Below are positions 34,101-49,100 of a DNA stretch of 64,000 nucleotides, piece after piece; positions within the stretch are counted from its first letter, which is position 1; each line of letters opens with the position of its first letter. The stretch spans positions 65,539,127-65,603,126 of the forward strand of contig CP136061.1 of assembly GCA_032622095.1 (NCBI GenBank), read 5' to 3'. Below the pieces are notes generated by a model. It did not search any database, was not told the origin of the DNA, and was given only the letters and a program-made list of their open reading frames with translations. The DNA is from Siphonodentalium dalli (Eukaryota > Mollusca > Scaphopoda > Gadilida > Siphonodentaliidae). The position numbers were made by a program, and so were the translations under genes.

Positions 34101-37100
34101 GGTGACTACCCATTTATTTCAGGAATGAAGGGGATTCCACATTTTGTGAAATCTTATTGATATCCATGTTCCCAAATAAGGCAATGATTATTATTGTGAT
34201 CGATATACAGGCCTATACACTAAATAATTTTTTCTTGAACATGAACACTTGCAAGTCATAGCATCTAGTAAATAATAATAAATAATATTTAATCGTATTA
34301 AATAGCGCTTCCAACAGTTAATTTATTTCAATGTGCTTTCCAACAATTATTACCCTAGCCACAGAGTATAACACTGTTGTCATTCCCATCCTCCACGAAA
34401 TCGTGCGCATAACAGGATTTCATAAGGACAATATCAATCAACTCCGGACGAGTACTCCCATTAATACATGAGTGGTGAGAAGCAGTCATAGTACGAGTAA
34501 CCTTGCTAAAGGATCACAACAAAAGATGCAAATTTTGAACAACATTTAACTCTACAGTCACACTCCTGAAGCTTAACTTGAAATCTAGCCATTGGCAACC
34601 TACATGTATGTATCATGACATATTCTTGCAGACTCCCTATTGTGTTACTTGGTCAATGTATACCTGCCCCATATTTCATGTAAATCATCACGTGTAGTGA
34701 TCTTTGGGGATGTTATATAACAAATTTTAGATATTAGGCTGAAACTAACCCGAGTTTGAGATCAAGTTCATCTATTTTGCTATTTTTCTCTGATCTATCT
34801 CGTATTTTATCCGCTCTCAGGCGTGAGTTTTCGTACTGAGCTTCCTGCAAAAATAAAGAAAAATACCTGAAACGTGAAGTCCATGAAGGAGTTATCAGTT
34901 CTTTGATAATGAAGTACACTCTGGCACTTGCATATTAATTTCAGTAAATCTGGCTCTTAATTAATTTTATAAAACATTAATTTGTTAACATTCCACAATG
35001 GCGATATTCCCAAATGTGGCTATCTCATGATTCATCCCTACTTTGCACTAAAAAAAAAATCGAAGAATTACTAAACCTAAGAGACTATCACAGGTATCCA
35101 TGAGAGCAAGCCTGCAAACAGTGTGTCTGTCAATTGCAGAATGAGGCCCAAGAAGGTGAATTTAGTGATGCTATCCCGCATGGTGGGCTAGCATCACCAA
35201 ATTCACAATCTGGGAAACACATTCTGTTTAGGCTACAACTGCTATGGGAGACCTAGGATCAGATTGAAGTTCCCCAGTTGAAGTTGGTGATGTTCACCCA
35301 TTTGTCACCTCGATTATGCATTTCACCTTCTGCAAATTAGGGGATAAAGAAACTTCCCAGAAGGGAAAACAAAAATAAAAATAATGTTAATTTGAGACAA
35401 TAGATACCTCCCAGAAGATGAGGCCTAAGCAGAATGAGGTCCTAGAGAGTGAATTTGGTAATGCCAGCCCGCAGTGCAAGATTCACCCTCTGGGGACCTC
35501 ATTCTGCAAATGACAGACACACTATTTGCAGGCTTGCAGGAGAGGCATTCCACAGGAGCATGTTGAATGTTGATTGGAGATGATAAGTGGTCTAAACTCT
35601 TTCAGTATAATGGTCAACATATACAGGGTTTCCGCCAGGCCGGCTGCGGGTCCGTCCCACGGACCCATTCCCCCCGTAGGTCGTTGCATGAAATCCTGCT
35701 CATACACAAATAAATGACGTTATTAAAAACTTTTTCAGTCTTGTCTGTGTCGACAGGCTATATATCATTATATCTACACTATTTTCATTAATATTGACAA
35801 AATGAAATCGACACAGTCCATCTCCCGAAAAAACAATAAGAAAGAGGTGTCAAATAGCGACATTAGATACAGCGTAATACATGTCGCGGTAACATCAAAG
35901 ACTGCCGGACTGTTGAGTGCGGATATATTCTCGTGCCTGGGATTCCATGGATGAAACTACTCACGCTCGAAGACCCCATGCTGAGTCGGGGATATTTTAA
36001 TGCACGGGATTTTCGTGGATGAAACTACTCAATGTTGATCATTTATCTTATTTCTGTATTATCATTTGTTTTGAGTTCGATGTACCGGTAAGTGAAGTTC
36101 CTGAAAAATACATGTGATTCTCTACGTTTGTTGATTATTATGCGTATATTGCCATGCATACTTAACAAAATCCCAAAGTCATTTATTTGACAATAATACG
36201 GAACCTGTCCGAAATCAGTATTTATATCGGGAATTCATAGTGATAACACCATTCATTTGAGCCATATTACATGCATGGAGGATAAACACGAACACATACA
36301 GGACGAATCATGGTCGTCCCGTCGCATTATGTGTTTCTCCAATACGGACTCATTAATTCCCCCCTGGCGGAAACCCTGACATATAGGCCAAATATTGATA
36401 AATGAAATGCTAAGATAATTAATTTCAGTTCAGCGATAGAGTTAGTGATTTAGATTTAAAACTTTCATGATGCTGGTGAAGTATTAAATATCCTGTGCCA
36501 GTTCATTCTCTTATATATGCTAGTCTCCTGTAGGTAGCCTCGCATATATAATAGAAAGCATTGGCACAGGGTTTTCGCAAAATTTCAGGAAGCTACAGTC
36601 ATCGTGGAAGAGTTAAGTCTATCTGCCACTCAGCGACCAAATTATGGTCATATCAGCGTTTTGTTCAGTCACACAGCGAGCGAGACTATTTATGTCCACT
36701 CTTGGTCTTAATCCTATTGGGTTGACACACGATCCTATCTGTTTCCACTTAAGTAGACCTATACGCGATTATACCATATTGCTATATTGTCTCGCTTCCT
36801 GTGACCAATCAAAACAAAATGCTAATACGAAAATCCAGTGTCGCTGAACGGCGGATAGCGTAGCGAGTATAAAGAGTCCATAAAATGGTGAAGGCAATTT
36901 CACTCTATGTCTCAATACCAAATAATAGTGATCGTTGGGAATTTTCTCCCAAATTAACAATTGTGCTGACACTATTATTAGGCACCTGAGAGTAATTGGG
37001 ACTGAATTACTCAAAGACATAAGTGAGTATATCAAACCTGAGTTTAGTGTGTCTGTCATTTGCAGAATGAGGTCCACAGGGGGTGAATTTAGTGACGCTA

Positions 37101-40100
37101 TCCCACAGAGCGGGCTAGCATTACAAATTCAGCCTCTGGGGACCTCATTCTGCTTAGGCCTGATCCTCTCTGGAAAGTTTCTTTATTATCAAATTTCTAT
37201 AGAAACTTAGATTCTATTTCTTTTTTAGTTTAGTTTCTCTGTATCCCCAAATTGGCAGACGACACATTGCATAATCGGGTGTTCCTAATGGGTGTACATC
37301 ACAATATTCACCATTTGGGAACTACAGCCTGAAGATGAGACCATGCAGAATGAGTTCCCAAGAGGGTTAAATTGGTGATGCTAGCCCGCTGTACGGGATA
37401 GCGTTCACTAAATTCACCCTCTGGAGACCTCATTCTGCAAATGACAGGCACAGTAAACTCAGGCTTGGAGAGTTGGAGTATATAGTATATACCTGTAGTT
37501 TAGTGTAGATATTGTCAGGATTTTGTTCCCTTGATGAGAACATTCCTCCATCATATTGTCTCAGCTTCAACTTCATCCTGAAACATACAACACACATTTT
37601 AACCCTTTTATGACTGGAGATTCCTGCAATTTTGTGAAACACCTGTGCCAATGCATTCTCTTATATATGTGAGTCACCCATAAGGAGCTTCGGATATGTA
37701 AGAGAATACATTGACCTAGAAATATTTGCACCTTCAATATATAAGAGAACACAATGGCCTAGCAATATTTGCTGTGATCTTGTTAGCCAGTGCAATTCTA
37801 TTATATATGCGAGGCTCCTATGGGAGACTCACATATATAAGAGAATGCATTGGCACAGGCCCTGTAGCTCAACTTGGAGGGGGGATAATTTCATCTGTTA
37901 CAATCAATGGAGTGATTAGGAAGTTGAAATGTCTAAGTAATACTAGATGGCAACATGAAGAGATATTTATAAAGTAAAATCCAAGATGGCCACTGGTGGC
38001 CATGTTTTCCAATAAAATTAAAAAGAATGTTTTTCATAAAAATAATTTCATATTTGATAGCTCCCATCTAGAGGAGATCCTAAACATGCCTGTAAATTTC
38101 AAAACAATTTCCAATAAATGCAGGCTGCAGGGTGTGCCGATGGATTAAAATTTGAAATCCAATATTCGGCAAACTTCATGGTTGTGGAGATGGCAGAATT
38201 TTTATTGCGGTCAAAAATCATAACAATATTGAATCCAACATTTATTACATATATATCCTAGTTCATAACAATATTGAATCCACCATTTAGCTGATTATAT
38301 ACATTACACATGCAGCAAAAATGATGCTATCATGACGCTATGGAAGAATTGGAAGCAATATTATGTGTATGTAAATATATGTTTATGAACTAGTTGATTC
38401 AGAGGCCATAGCTCTTGTTATGTTGGGAAATAAGAGAAGAGCATAAGTGATATTAGGTGCATGTAAATATCAAACAAGTGCACTAAACAGAGTATCCCAC
38501 GCAAAGGTGGATTTCTGCTGAGGTTTATTTATTAATTTTCTGATATCTTAATCTGGCCTGTGATGACTGAACAAAATATGTAGCAAAAGTTCAGAAGGAC
38601 ATAGACAGACATAACTCAACATAAACTGAGTTTATAACCCCCCCCCCCCCCCCCCCCCCCCCCCATGGTGGTTGAATAGCATAACAACGATCATTCAAAT
38701 CCAACCACCGATGACTGAAATATAGAACTCCAAAATTTGACAGACCGATATATGGAACCCAATTCTATATCTCCTGCCAAACTTTGTTTGTGGGGGATAA
38801 GGATAATAAGAGTAAAGAGAAGCAGACCTGTTGATTGTCTGATCACGGTCTCGAATCATATCGGCTGCATGATGTATACTTTGAAGGCCAGGGTATTCAT
38901 CATTCCTCAAGTTCATGCTCTGAGTCACATTCTCATAGCTGCCCGTTCTTCTGTTGTGTAAACTCTAAAATCAAATAATAATACAAGAATCAATGAAAAG
39001 ATCAATTAATTAATCAGCTGCTCTTTATTGTTATACCACAATGCACTTCAGGAAGCATACATTATTTTTTATAAAAAGCTAAACAATGAAGCAATTGTAA
39101 CTAGTAATTATAATTGACTGATTAAATTTTTTTTTTAAAGGGAGACTGATTGAAATGCATCAATGATGTGAAGACACCACTTATACATTAGTTGGTGGGT
39201 GTGAATAAGGTTAATATTAGATTGTTGCACAATAAGAAATGATGCCAAAGTCACTCCCAAGAAAGAACCCACCAATCTACTTTTCTGTGAATATTGCTCA
39301 CATTAGACTTCAACAGAACGCCGAGAACGGTGTTTAACTGTTTTAGTGTGAATTTAAATTCAAGATATATTTGGAGAAATTTGATTTTCAAACATCAGAA
39401 AATATATAATATTTTAGCTGGGTATGCATTTTGGGCCTTTGTGCAAAGATGTGGCACCTGTCTGTTTTTAATTGAAAATCTCTCTTTCTAATGTTTGTAG
39501 CACCAAATGTTTCTCATTCCCTTTCAGTGCCAAGTCCGATTTTGTATCAACCCATATTTCCTTGATCATTTTTCAAATTTATTGATTATAATAATGTGAT
39601 ACAAAATTCGGACTTGGCACTGAAAGGGTTAATTGTGGGGAGACAAAAATAAAGGTGTCTTTAAACTTGAGTTCCCTGTGTATTTATACAAGCATATCAA
39701 ACAAGAAATGAAAGATGCACATGGAGTTTTGTCAGTTATAGAAATCATTGAATGTCGTAAGAGTAATATTGACAGCACAAAAATGCAAAAATTGTGGAGT
39801 GACTGGTAATATAATTTCAAATATCTGACATATGTATGTGAATAGCTCGATCAATATTATATCACATGAAACCCCTATAATATCATTGAAAAATCCATTA
39901 GATATATTCTTATCTCTCACTAGTGAGTAATCGCTGTGTGCTTCCCAGGATACTTGGCTTCCAAAACCAAGTAAATTATTGCGCGGATTAATAATATTTT
40001 GAAAAGCCGCGCTTGACACCAATACCAGACATTGCAAAATGATTGCTTTGTTCATTAAAGTTCAATTATTGTCAAACTTCGTTGCACTAACGAAAATAGG

Positions 40101-43100
40101 CACAAAAACAAAGAGGCAAATTGGGGGACTATATGATTCATTGCAAGGCAGAGCATGCAATATTGTCGTATACTGTTTTGAAGCGCCTCAACCAATGCCA
40201 TGCATGTATGCATTTTACAAGCAATTTTCAGCTTCTTTTAAAGATTCTTATTTGTTAAAAAGGCATAAAGCTCCAGTTTTGTTCATGTGATATACAAGAT
40301 CTTCAACTCGTTATGTTGGGATATAAGATTTTATGAACTTGTTTCATAAATTTGATTCACAACTGGTCTACGACTCATGAATAAAATTTATCAAACTGGT
40401 TTCATAAAATCTTATATCCCAACATAACTTGTTGGAGATCCTCTATATCTACAACTAAATTAATCAAGAGCACAAACATCGCAGCATTCTAGAATAAGGA
40501 CAGAGTTTATATTGTGATTAACAAATAAATACCTTAGATGAGTCTGTTTGGAAGTTATTCATCTGTTGTCGCTGCCAACTATTCATGTCGGAAGATTTGG
40601 AATGAGACACTGATTCGTCCGAATGGTACTCCTGGTCATACCCATAATGCACTTTGACACGACCAGCTTTCGGTGGCGACATATAACCATCGTCCTTGAC
40701 TCGCAAATCATTGGAAGAACTACTCAGATGTAGCGGCGCTTTCACACTGGGAGGAGTCTTGTATAGACTGGCTCCCTGATCAAAATTGCTAACGAACTGA
40801 GATACGTTTGAAGGAAGATTCCGTCTAAGTTCGCTGTCTGTTGCTACATCTCGATTCGAGTCCAACCCATGCACATCGCTATGATAACTATGTCTTTGGT
40901 ATGATTTTGATATATTTGGTGATGGGCGTCTTTGCACAGCTGGCTGTGGACCCCTATCATAAAACTGACTCGACCGATCAACATTTGTGTCTGTGTTTCC
41001 TTGATTCATGTGTTGATTAAGAAGTAAATCATATTTATGTTCATCTGAAACAAGTCCATATTTGGAAGGCTGGTATGCGCGAGTTCCACCTTGCACGGCT
41101 CGTCTGTCTGGACTGGTCGTTAATGGAGCTTTAATGACAGGAGATGGCGCTATTGTTTGGATATCCTCGTCAGAACTCCGGACTTGTCCACTCCATCCTG
41201 AAAATAAAAATATGCATCAAATCTTATCACTTAGGTATCAGTAATAGGGCAACTACAAAGCAATAAAGTATTATGACGGGAGCTGAGCTGGTGCAGCATA
41301 AAATACCTTGTGCCAGTGCATTCTCTGTATATGCGAGTCTCCCATAGGGAGCCTCGCATATATCTTGGAGAATGCACTGGCTTACAATGTAAAGTCAAGG
41401 TAAATATTGTTAGGCCAATACATTCTTATTATATGCGAAGCTACCTATGGGAGACTCGCATATATAAGAGACGGCACTGGGTTTTCAAAAAATTTATGAA
41501 AGATCCAGTCATGGAAGGGTTAACTATTAATTAGGAATAGACAAAGTCACATGGTAATAGCAGCTAATAATAATTATTTTGAAAAGCATATTAAGCAGGC
41601 GGGAGTTGGGGACAGCAACAATCATATAGTTGCTTCTGCTAAATTGTTATCGAAAACATGCACAGGCAAACATCGGCTGATTAAATGTTTCAATAAGGTT
41701 GATGATAATCTAAAATTTTTAAGACCTGTCACCAATGGCTCTTTACAATTTTCTGCCGATCTTATTTTTAAGAACATTTGGAGAGCCAATTTTTGACAAG
41801 GCTTGGAAATACAGCACATGTAATGCCCTAAATAATCGACTCATTAACCACAGCAGAATTATGGGTAACTTTTCAGGATTTAGTCGGAAATATGGCTTGT
41901 TGCCATTCATCGGAAAGCTCTCAGTGATTAAGGAGTCGATTATTTAGGGCACTACTGTATATGGCCATAAGTTTGCCAAATGAAAAACTCTTTGGTCATT
42001 TTCAAAATTAACTGGCCAATTTGGACAATGACATGACATCATTAACCCTGTTGTAGATATGTTTCGGAGTTTCCCCTTTGCCTAATACTTTGTGACTGCT
42101 ACTCACTCCTATGTCGGTGTGTGACATCACACATATGTATTTTAATGTACTAACCTGAAGCTTGAATCTTTTGATAATCTGAAAGTAGAAGACAATAAAT
42201 TAGATCAACATACACTTATGAATGGATCCTTTCATCTGCCGAATGGATTCAAATTCTAAACTTTACAATGTAAAAAACACCTTAATTCCTTGCTACCTTT
42301 CTGTTACATCATTTAAGTTACCCAAATTGCAAAATTGTATTTTTTTCCATAAATTTCATTGATATGTGTCAAATTCAAAAATAATTTACTGGGTGCTCCC
42401 AAAAAGGAGAACTTGTAACTACTGCCAAGGAATTATGCCATACCCCATTCAATTTGAGGTCTGATTTTGACTATTTTTGATAAAAGTGGACAAAGATCCA
42501 TAATTCGCCCTTGAAATTGGCTATTTTATTCTACGTCATTGCTTCATAATTTCATGACATTGTAATTTGTACATTGGCTTCTACAGCTTTGTCTACAGCA
42601 TGGCCGTAGCTAATTTCAAGGGCTGCACCATTAAAGACATATTAGTGAGGGCCCACGTGTACTAGTAGTTTCGTGCGACTTGTGTGCCAAAATTGATTTT
42701 TTTGTGAGTTTCTAGTTATTCCGGGGTCAGGCTTTCCAAAAAAGTTGGTTTACAATTTTTTCCATTGATATTACCTTTATTGGGTGCTTTTGAAATTTAA
42801 AGAGCGTTTTGTGATTTAAAAATTTGATATTATGCTTTATTTCACTTGATATAGGTGTCGTGATAATTTTGTTTCTAGTTTTCTCTGGTGTTTTATTCTT
42901 TTAGACTTCAGACAATCCAAATTGGTTTGTTCTTGACTTCTGGAGGTTATATATCTCTATTTAGAGAGCGTTTAGTGATTAAACATAAAAAAATTTGCAT
43001 TATTTCATTGGATATATGAGATAGTGAGGGCCCACGTGTAGTTTCGTGCGACTTGTGTGCCAAAATTTACCTTTTTTGTGCGCTTCTAGTTATTCCGGGG

Positions 43101-46100
43101 TCAGGCTTTCCACAAAAGTTGGTCTACAATTTTGTCCATGGATATTACCTTAATTGGACGCTTTTGAAATTTAAAGAGCGTTTTGAAAAAAATTATATTA
43201 CATGTATGCTTTATTTCGCTTGATATAGATGTCGTGATATTTTTGTTCTAGTTTTCTCTGTTTTTTTTTTATTCTTTTAGGCTTCAGACAATGCAAACAG
43301 GTTGACTTCTGGAGGTTATATATCTCTATTTAGAGAGCGTTTAGTGATTAAAAATAGAAAATTTGCATTATTTCATTGGATATACGAGAGTAACATGGTG
43401 GATTTTTAGTGGAATCTGATGAAATTAAGTACATGTACTAGTTATATCAAAACAGTATAAATGCCATTTTTGGGAAAACTTCATATATGTAGAGAGCATT
43501 TATGGATAGAAAATACATGAAATTTGGTATAATTTTACGAATTTGGAATTATATGATGCTATATTGTCAAGCGTGACGAACACTTTTATCGCAGTTTTCT
43601 TTTTCGTGATTACTAGCTGATATAATGATCATGCCAGGAGGCTTATTTAACTGATTTACAGAACATTCATCGATTAGGGTTATCATACGATACCACAGGA
43701 TAACAGAATGAGTTACACAATAAGTCATAATCAGCCTATTCATCCAAGTCACTGTCGTCATCGATATCTTCGCTCCTGGAATTCAGATAAGGCATGTTGC
43801 TACAGTCGTGACATTTGCACATTTGGAATGGAGTTGTGCAGACAATTAAACACAGTGATGAACTTGAGAACATTGACCTTTACAGCCACATATAACAAGT
43901 TCCAAGACACTCTTTGGAGCAGGAAGTTCAGTTGACCGTGTCGCCGACGCGAAATTGTCGCCATCCTTAGAGTCCTAGCTGTGATCCAAACGTGATTTTG
44001 AAGTTCCTGATGAGTTTTCTCATATCTGCTCTCCAAACCATGCCGATGAAATTCGTCCGATAGATAATGAGTTGAAGAGTAACCGGTGTTGGTGGCAACT
44101 TCTCTCCTTGGAGGTTTTTTAACCTGAAAAGTTCCCATCTGAGGTCTTTGACAGATTTTTGTTTTGTCTTTGGTTCATATACGCGGCAAAAAAACTCTCA
44201 ATGGCATATATCGTGTTGCATCCTCAACTTCTGTAGAAGTACCTCAATAATGTCAGAATCAACGGATTCATCGATGCCCATGAACGAATTCATCCACCTT
44301 CTCTACGTTATGCTACAAAACTTGCCTCCCCAGTCAGTTCCAGAGATCGCGTTAAGACCAAGCAAACACTTACATTTGTGAGCCCCTAAGGCTTGGTGGA
44401 TAGCATTAATACTGATCAGGCAGACTTCATAACAAAATTTAGTTGATGTTGTTTGTCGCACAGAAATCTGGAGAAGCAATCCACAAGGACATCAGTATCG
44501 ACAGAATGGACGTCAATGACAGTTGGAATGTGACTCTCCTCTATATCCAGCGCAGGTAATGGAATTAATGTGTCCGCTTATTCGTGGCTGTGTACCTCTT
44601 GATTTGGGCTGCCATGTTCCCATGCACCGAAGTGCCAGCTACCGCAACAAGTCGTTGGGGCTGATCCTTAAATGCCAGAAAAAGCTTGTCCGCGAAGTAT
44701 TCGGTGAGTTGGGCCTTTGTATCGATGTGAGACAACAATGACTTCACAGACACAGTTTAATGTTTGTCGAGTCAGTTATTTTGTATTTGATGGGATCTGA
44801 TCCCGCAGCCAACGATCTTGTATGCTTTTTGCGCTCTTTCAGAGAGTTGCTGATGTACCTGTCGAAGATCACCCTCACCTCAGAGTTAGGAGCTACTTTA
44901 TTGCGAATAACTTTGATGAAGATCGCAGCAAGATCAGCACATGTTGAAGTGGAAGGATTTTTCTTGAGCTGCTGAACGACCATGCACCATTCCGTCTATG
45001 ATGCAAGCACGTTGTCCGTCCGTGGGATGATCATGAATATTAGATGTTTCTTTCTCGAGGATGTTCAAAATGGCACTTTTGTCGTTTGGAATGAGAAGAT
45101 AACCATCTGGTGAGAAGATAACCATCTGGTGAGAACAAGGAGCGTGGAACAACCGATAATTCATACCTTCCAATAGCTTCGGGCAATCTTTCTGACATTG
45201 TTGGACGAGATTGTTGAATGACCAGAAATATCGCGAGCAATTGCCGCTCCTCTCGCAAGCCAATCATTTTATTTCCCATGGCACACTTAGTTTTCTTGCT
45301 GTATGTAATGAATGTTTTGAGTTTCAGCTTTGGAAAGCGATCCCAGATCGAATGTTCTTTCAAACCAGATAGAAGTTTGTCTTTCACGAACGTTTGATAT
45401 TTTTCGTCACACTTTTTGTCATGCGATAGAATCTCAGTTTTAGCAGGTTCTGGTATAACCATTGATGACATGATGTTTCTTAATTCCTGTTCACCGGAGA
45501 ATGGGTTCCCATCACAGCTTTCCATAATTCCGTTCTCGATCTTCGATGTGGGATAAGGTACTGTTTAATGCTGCACCAGCACAGCTCCTGTCATGAAAGG
45601 GACAAGGCACTGTTTACTGCTGCATCAGCAAAGCTCCCGTCATGAAAGGGATAAGGCACTGTTTAATGCTGCACCAACACAGCTCCGTCATGGATGGAAT
45701 AAGGTACTGTTTAATTCTGTACCTGCACAGCTCCGTCATAAATGGGATAAAGCACTGTTTAATGCTGTACCAGAACAGCTCCGTCATGAATGGGATAAGG
45801 TTCTGTTTAATGCTGCACCAGCACAGCTCCTGTTATGAATAGGATAAGGTACTGTTTAATGCTGTACCAGCATAGCTTCCGTTATGAATAGGATAAGGTA
45901 CTGTTTAATGCTGTACCAGCACAGCTCCGTTATGAATGGGATAAGGTACTGTTTAATGCTGCACCAGCACATCTCCCTTCATGAAAGAGATAAGGCACTG
46001 TTTAATGCTGCACCAGCACAGCTCCATCTTGAATCGGAAAAGGTACTGTTTAATGATACACCAGCACAGCTCCATCATGAATGGGATAATGTACTGTTTA

Positions 46101-49100
46101 ATGCTGCACCAGCACAGCTCTGTTTTATATCACATGCCACTGTTGTAGCGATTCCAACATCATACTTCGTCATATTTATCCATTTTTGGAAAGATAAAGC
46201 CATGCAAACTGCACGCATCGCGAAATAGATATACATAACCACACAACGTTCTCTATGACAAACAAAGGACCGTTTCCATGGCAACCGTTGGACAAAAAAA
46301 TTGTAGACCATTATTTTTGGATTCACTGACATCTGAGGAACAAAATAAGACCATAAAATCAATTTTGGCACACAAATCGAGCGACTGGCTATTTACCTAC
46401 TAGTACACGTGGGCCCTCACTATATCATGGACTGGTTCAGGTGCATGAAACTGATAAATTAGTACCCAGGTGCTATGCTAACTGGGGGAATGTAACATTC
46501 TACTAACATTACCAAAATCTCAAAGAAATCGACCATACAACTCCATAGAAAACACCGTCTGAACTACGCTCAATTTTAAATATTGACATCTCGATTCAGG
46601 ATGCAACAATCGGCGATAACTACAGCAAATAATTTCGCCATCGATACGCATTGCATTTTAAATAATAAATAGATAAGACTAATGGTGTGTATTGAAATTT
46701 GGATTAATATTCATAAAAATAACTACTTTGAACAAGATTATCTCCATTTCTATTTGATCACCCACCCGGGGTGTTTCACATCACTTTAAAGCTTTGAACC
46801 CGATATGTCATAAATATTTCAGGATTATAGTTTAGCAAGGGAAGCCTAACTGTCTTAATATAGCGTAATTCGATATGAATTCTCGTAAGTTGCTTGGTAA
46901 GTATGATAACTTGGGTAATTAGGTATATGTTATACATATACTTAATTGTTTTAATGATAAGTGGGTCTGATTTCGTTTGTGTCAAGCTCTTCAGGTGATT
47001 TGTCAAACGATGCAAACATCAATATGTAGGAGAAACCAAACGCTCTTTCAAAGTAAGGATGAAAGAACACATTAGGGATATCCAAAAATCGGCCCAAAAA
47101 CCAGTCAGTACACACTTTACCCAAGGAGACCACCACATTGGTGACCTCCAATACCGTGGTATACAAGTCCTCCACACGGACCCAGACATCGAGACAAACG
47201 CCCGACGTCGGTGAAACATAGAATATAACTGGATGTTCCTACTAAGGACAATATATCCAGAGGGCATGAACAGGTCAGAACCTTATGGTGAATAATATTA
47301 ATCTCTTTGTCATAAATATTTGCCTAAATTTGCATAGTATGACTCTACATGTATGCTGTAACGTGAAAATATTATGTAGAAAATGTACATGTACATGTTT
47401 ATCGTGGTTGAATAAAATATCATAATTAATGGCAAGTTGGCTAATGTTTATGCTGAAAAAAATATTATATACAACATAGCCACAATTATAAGAACATTAT
47501 TTATATGTGCCCCTTTAAGTCGCCTGAGGTCAATGGCACCTATCCCACAACCCTTGGGTCAATATACCCCTGTGAATCAATTGTCAAATGACTAGATTCT
47601 AACCATTTTGAATATATAATTAATTATTTAGTTGAGTTAATTATTAGCACCCTTTTAAGACATCTGACATCAATGGCACCTATCCCATGACACACCAGAG
47701 TTAATTGAACCCTGTGTTCAAATTTTAAGTTCTGAGGATCCAGCTGTTTGGTCGCCAAGAGCCGGACAGTTTAATTATTAAGCTAAATTAATTAACAGTA
47801 CCATTTAACTCATCTGAGTCAATGGGACCTATCTAATAAGATTCCCTGGGTCAATTACCCCTATGTACAAATTTTCAGATCCGAGGGTCCAGCCGTTTGG
47901 TCACCTATGGCCTGGTGAAACAAACAAACAAACAAAATTGAGTTTTATTAGAACAGATAGCCAGCACATAAGGAATGTGACTAAACTGTAACATCTTTTC
48001 TCTTGGGGCCAGCTGTTGGGACATTATAATGTGTGTGAACAGTGTTGAAAGGGTTAAGATTGATTTCAGGCAATTGGGGAATACTAGGTTTGTACAAATC
48101 AACTGAATATCAATTTACCAGTGTACATCCACTACATGGGAAAAGCCAGTAAGACAGTCTAGCCTGACTATGCCACCCCCTCAAACATACAACACAATAT
48201 TTGTAAAATCTATTATGTATTAATATTTGTGTATATTGAAATAAAATATCCTATCCTATCCTATCCTATCCTATCATCTTGCCCTTCAGAATACAATGGT
48301 AGTAATTCTGATCTGGTAGAAGCTAGAAACAATCCTGAAATGATTGTACCATGGTCCTGAAACTTACTGTACTGATATAAACTTTAAACATATGAATGTG
48401 TTTATAATTTACTATTCAATGTGTTTAAAAAAATTATCTCAATGATTTTTCTTATTTCAACTTCATGTACCAGTAAATTATTTATATTATTCCAAGATAA
48501 GTGTTTATTTTTTTCAATCCACCTCCCAGATTATTTAAAGTTCTAATATATTCATTCCACACAGTGTTAAATAATAAACGGAATTGGAGTAAGTCCAAGC
48601 CATGCTTTTGTTAAATCAAGAGATCAGATTGCAGGAAGATTAGAGCCCCCAATACACAATTTAGTCAATAGTAATTATCAGTGGTCTAATACTCCTCAGT
48701 ATATGCAATTTATTAGTAGCCAGTTGGTATTTAGCTGTAATTCTATTAACTGTCCATGTTTGTCCACACAAGTCCCAGCATATTAAATATTGGTGAAGTG
48801 CTCCAATGTTTTACTGGCCAAAAGGTCACATTGGTGAGGGCAACAAGCACAGAAAACAGTAAACAGGAACGGCCTGGTGCCACCTCCGTGATGGTGACCT
48901 TTGGTATTCAATGAGAAAGGGGATTCAATAATCACAATCAGCCCCCATAATTGGTTCCATAATTACACCAGTATGGTCCATGCATGGGGGTCCATGAATC
49001 AATAGCTATTCAGGCTCAGTAGTTTGGTACAAGAAAGAACATCCAGCATAAAGCAACGAACAAAAAAATATATTTATATAGTTTTCTTTTTCACAGTATT

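Larger units (their letters stand above)
42643..46422 (-). mobile_element. 3.8-kb DNA-transposon-like element in CEP85 intron 1
   Basis: Terminal inverted repeats TAGTGAGGGCCCACGTGTAC at 42643 and GTACACGTGGGCCCTCACTA ending at 46422, extended by CTAGTAG/CTACTAG and, further in, by GTGTGCCAAAA/TTTTGGCACAC. The interior holds a broken gene on the - strand and a minisatellite. The flanking target duplication is unclear (TAT-rich both sides). Confidence 0.75.

Noticed and set aside
45593-46228. Long + strand frames with repeated ALFNAAPAQL-type peptides
   Set aside because: By-product of the 48-bp minisatellite (a multiple of three keeps the frame open). No evidence of expression signals.
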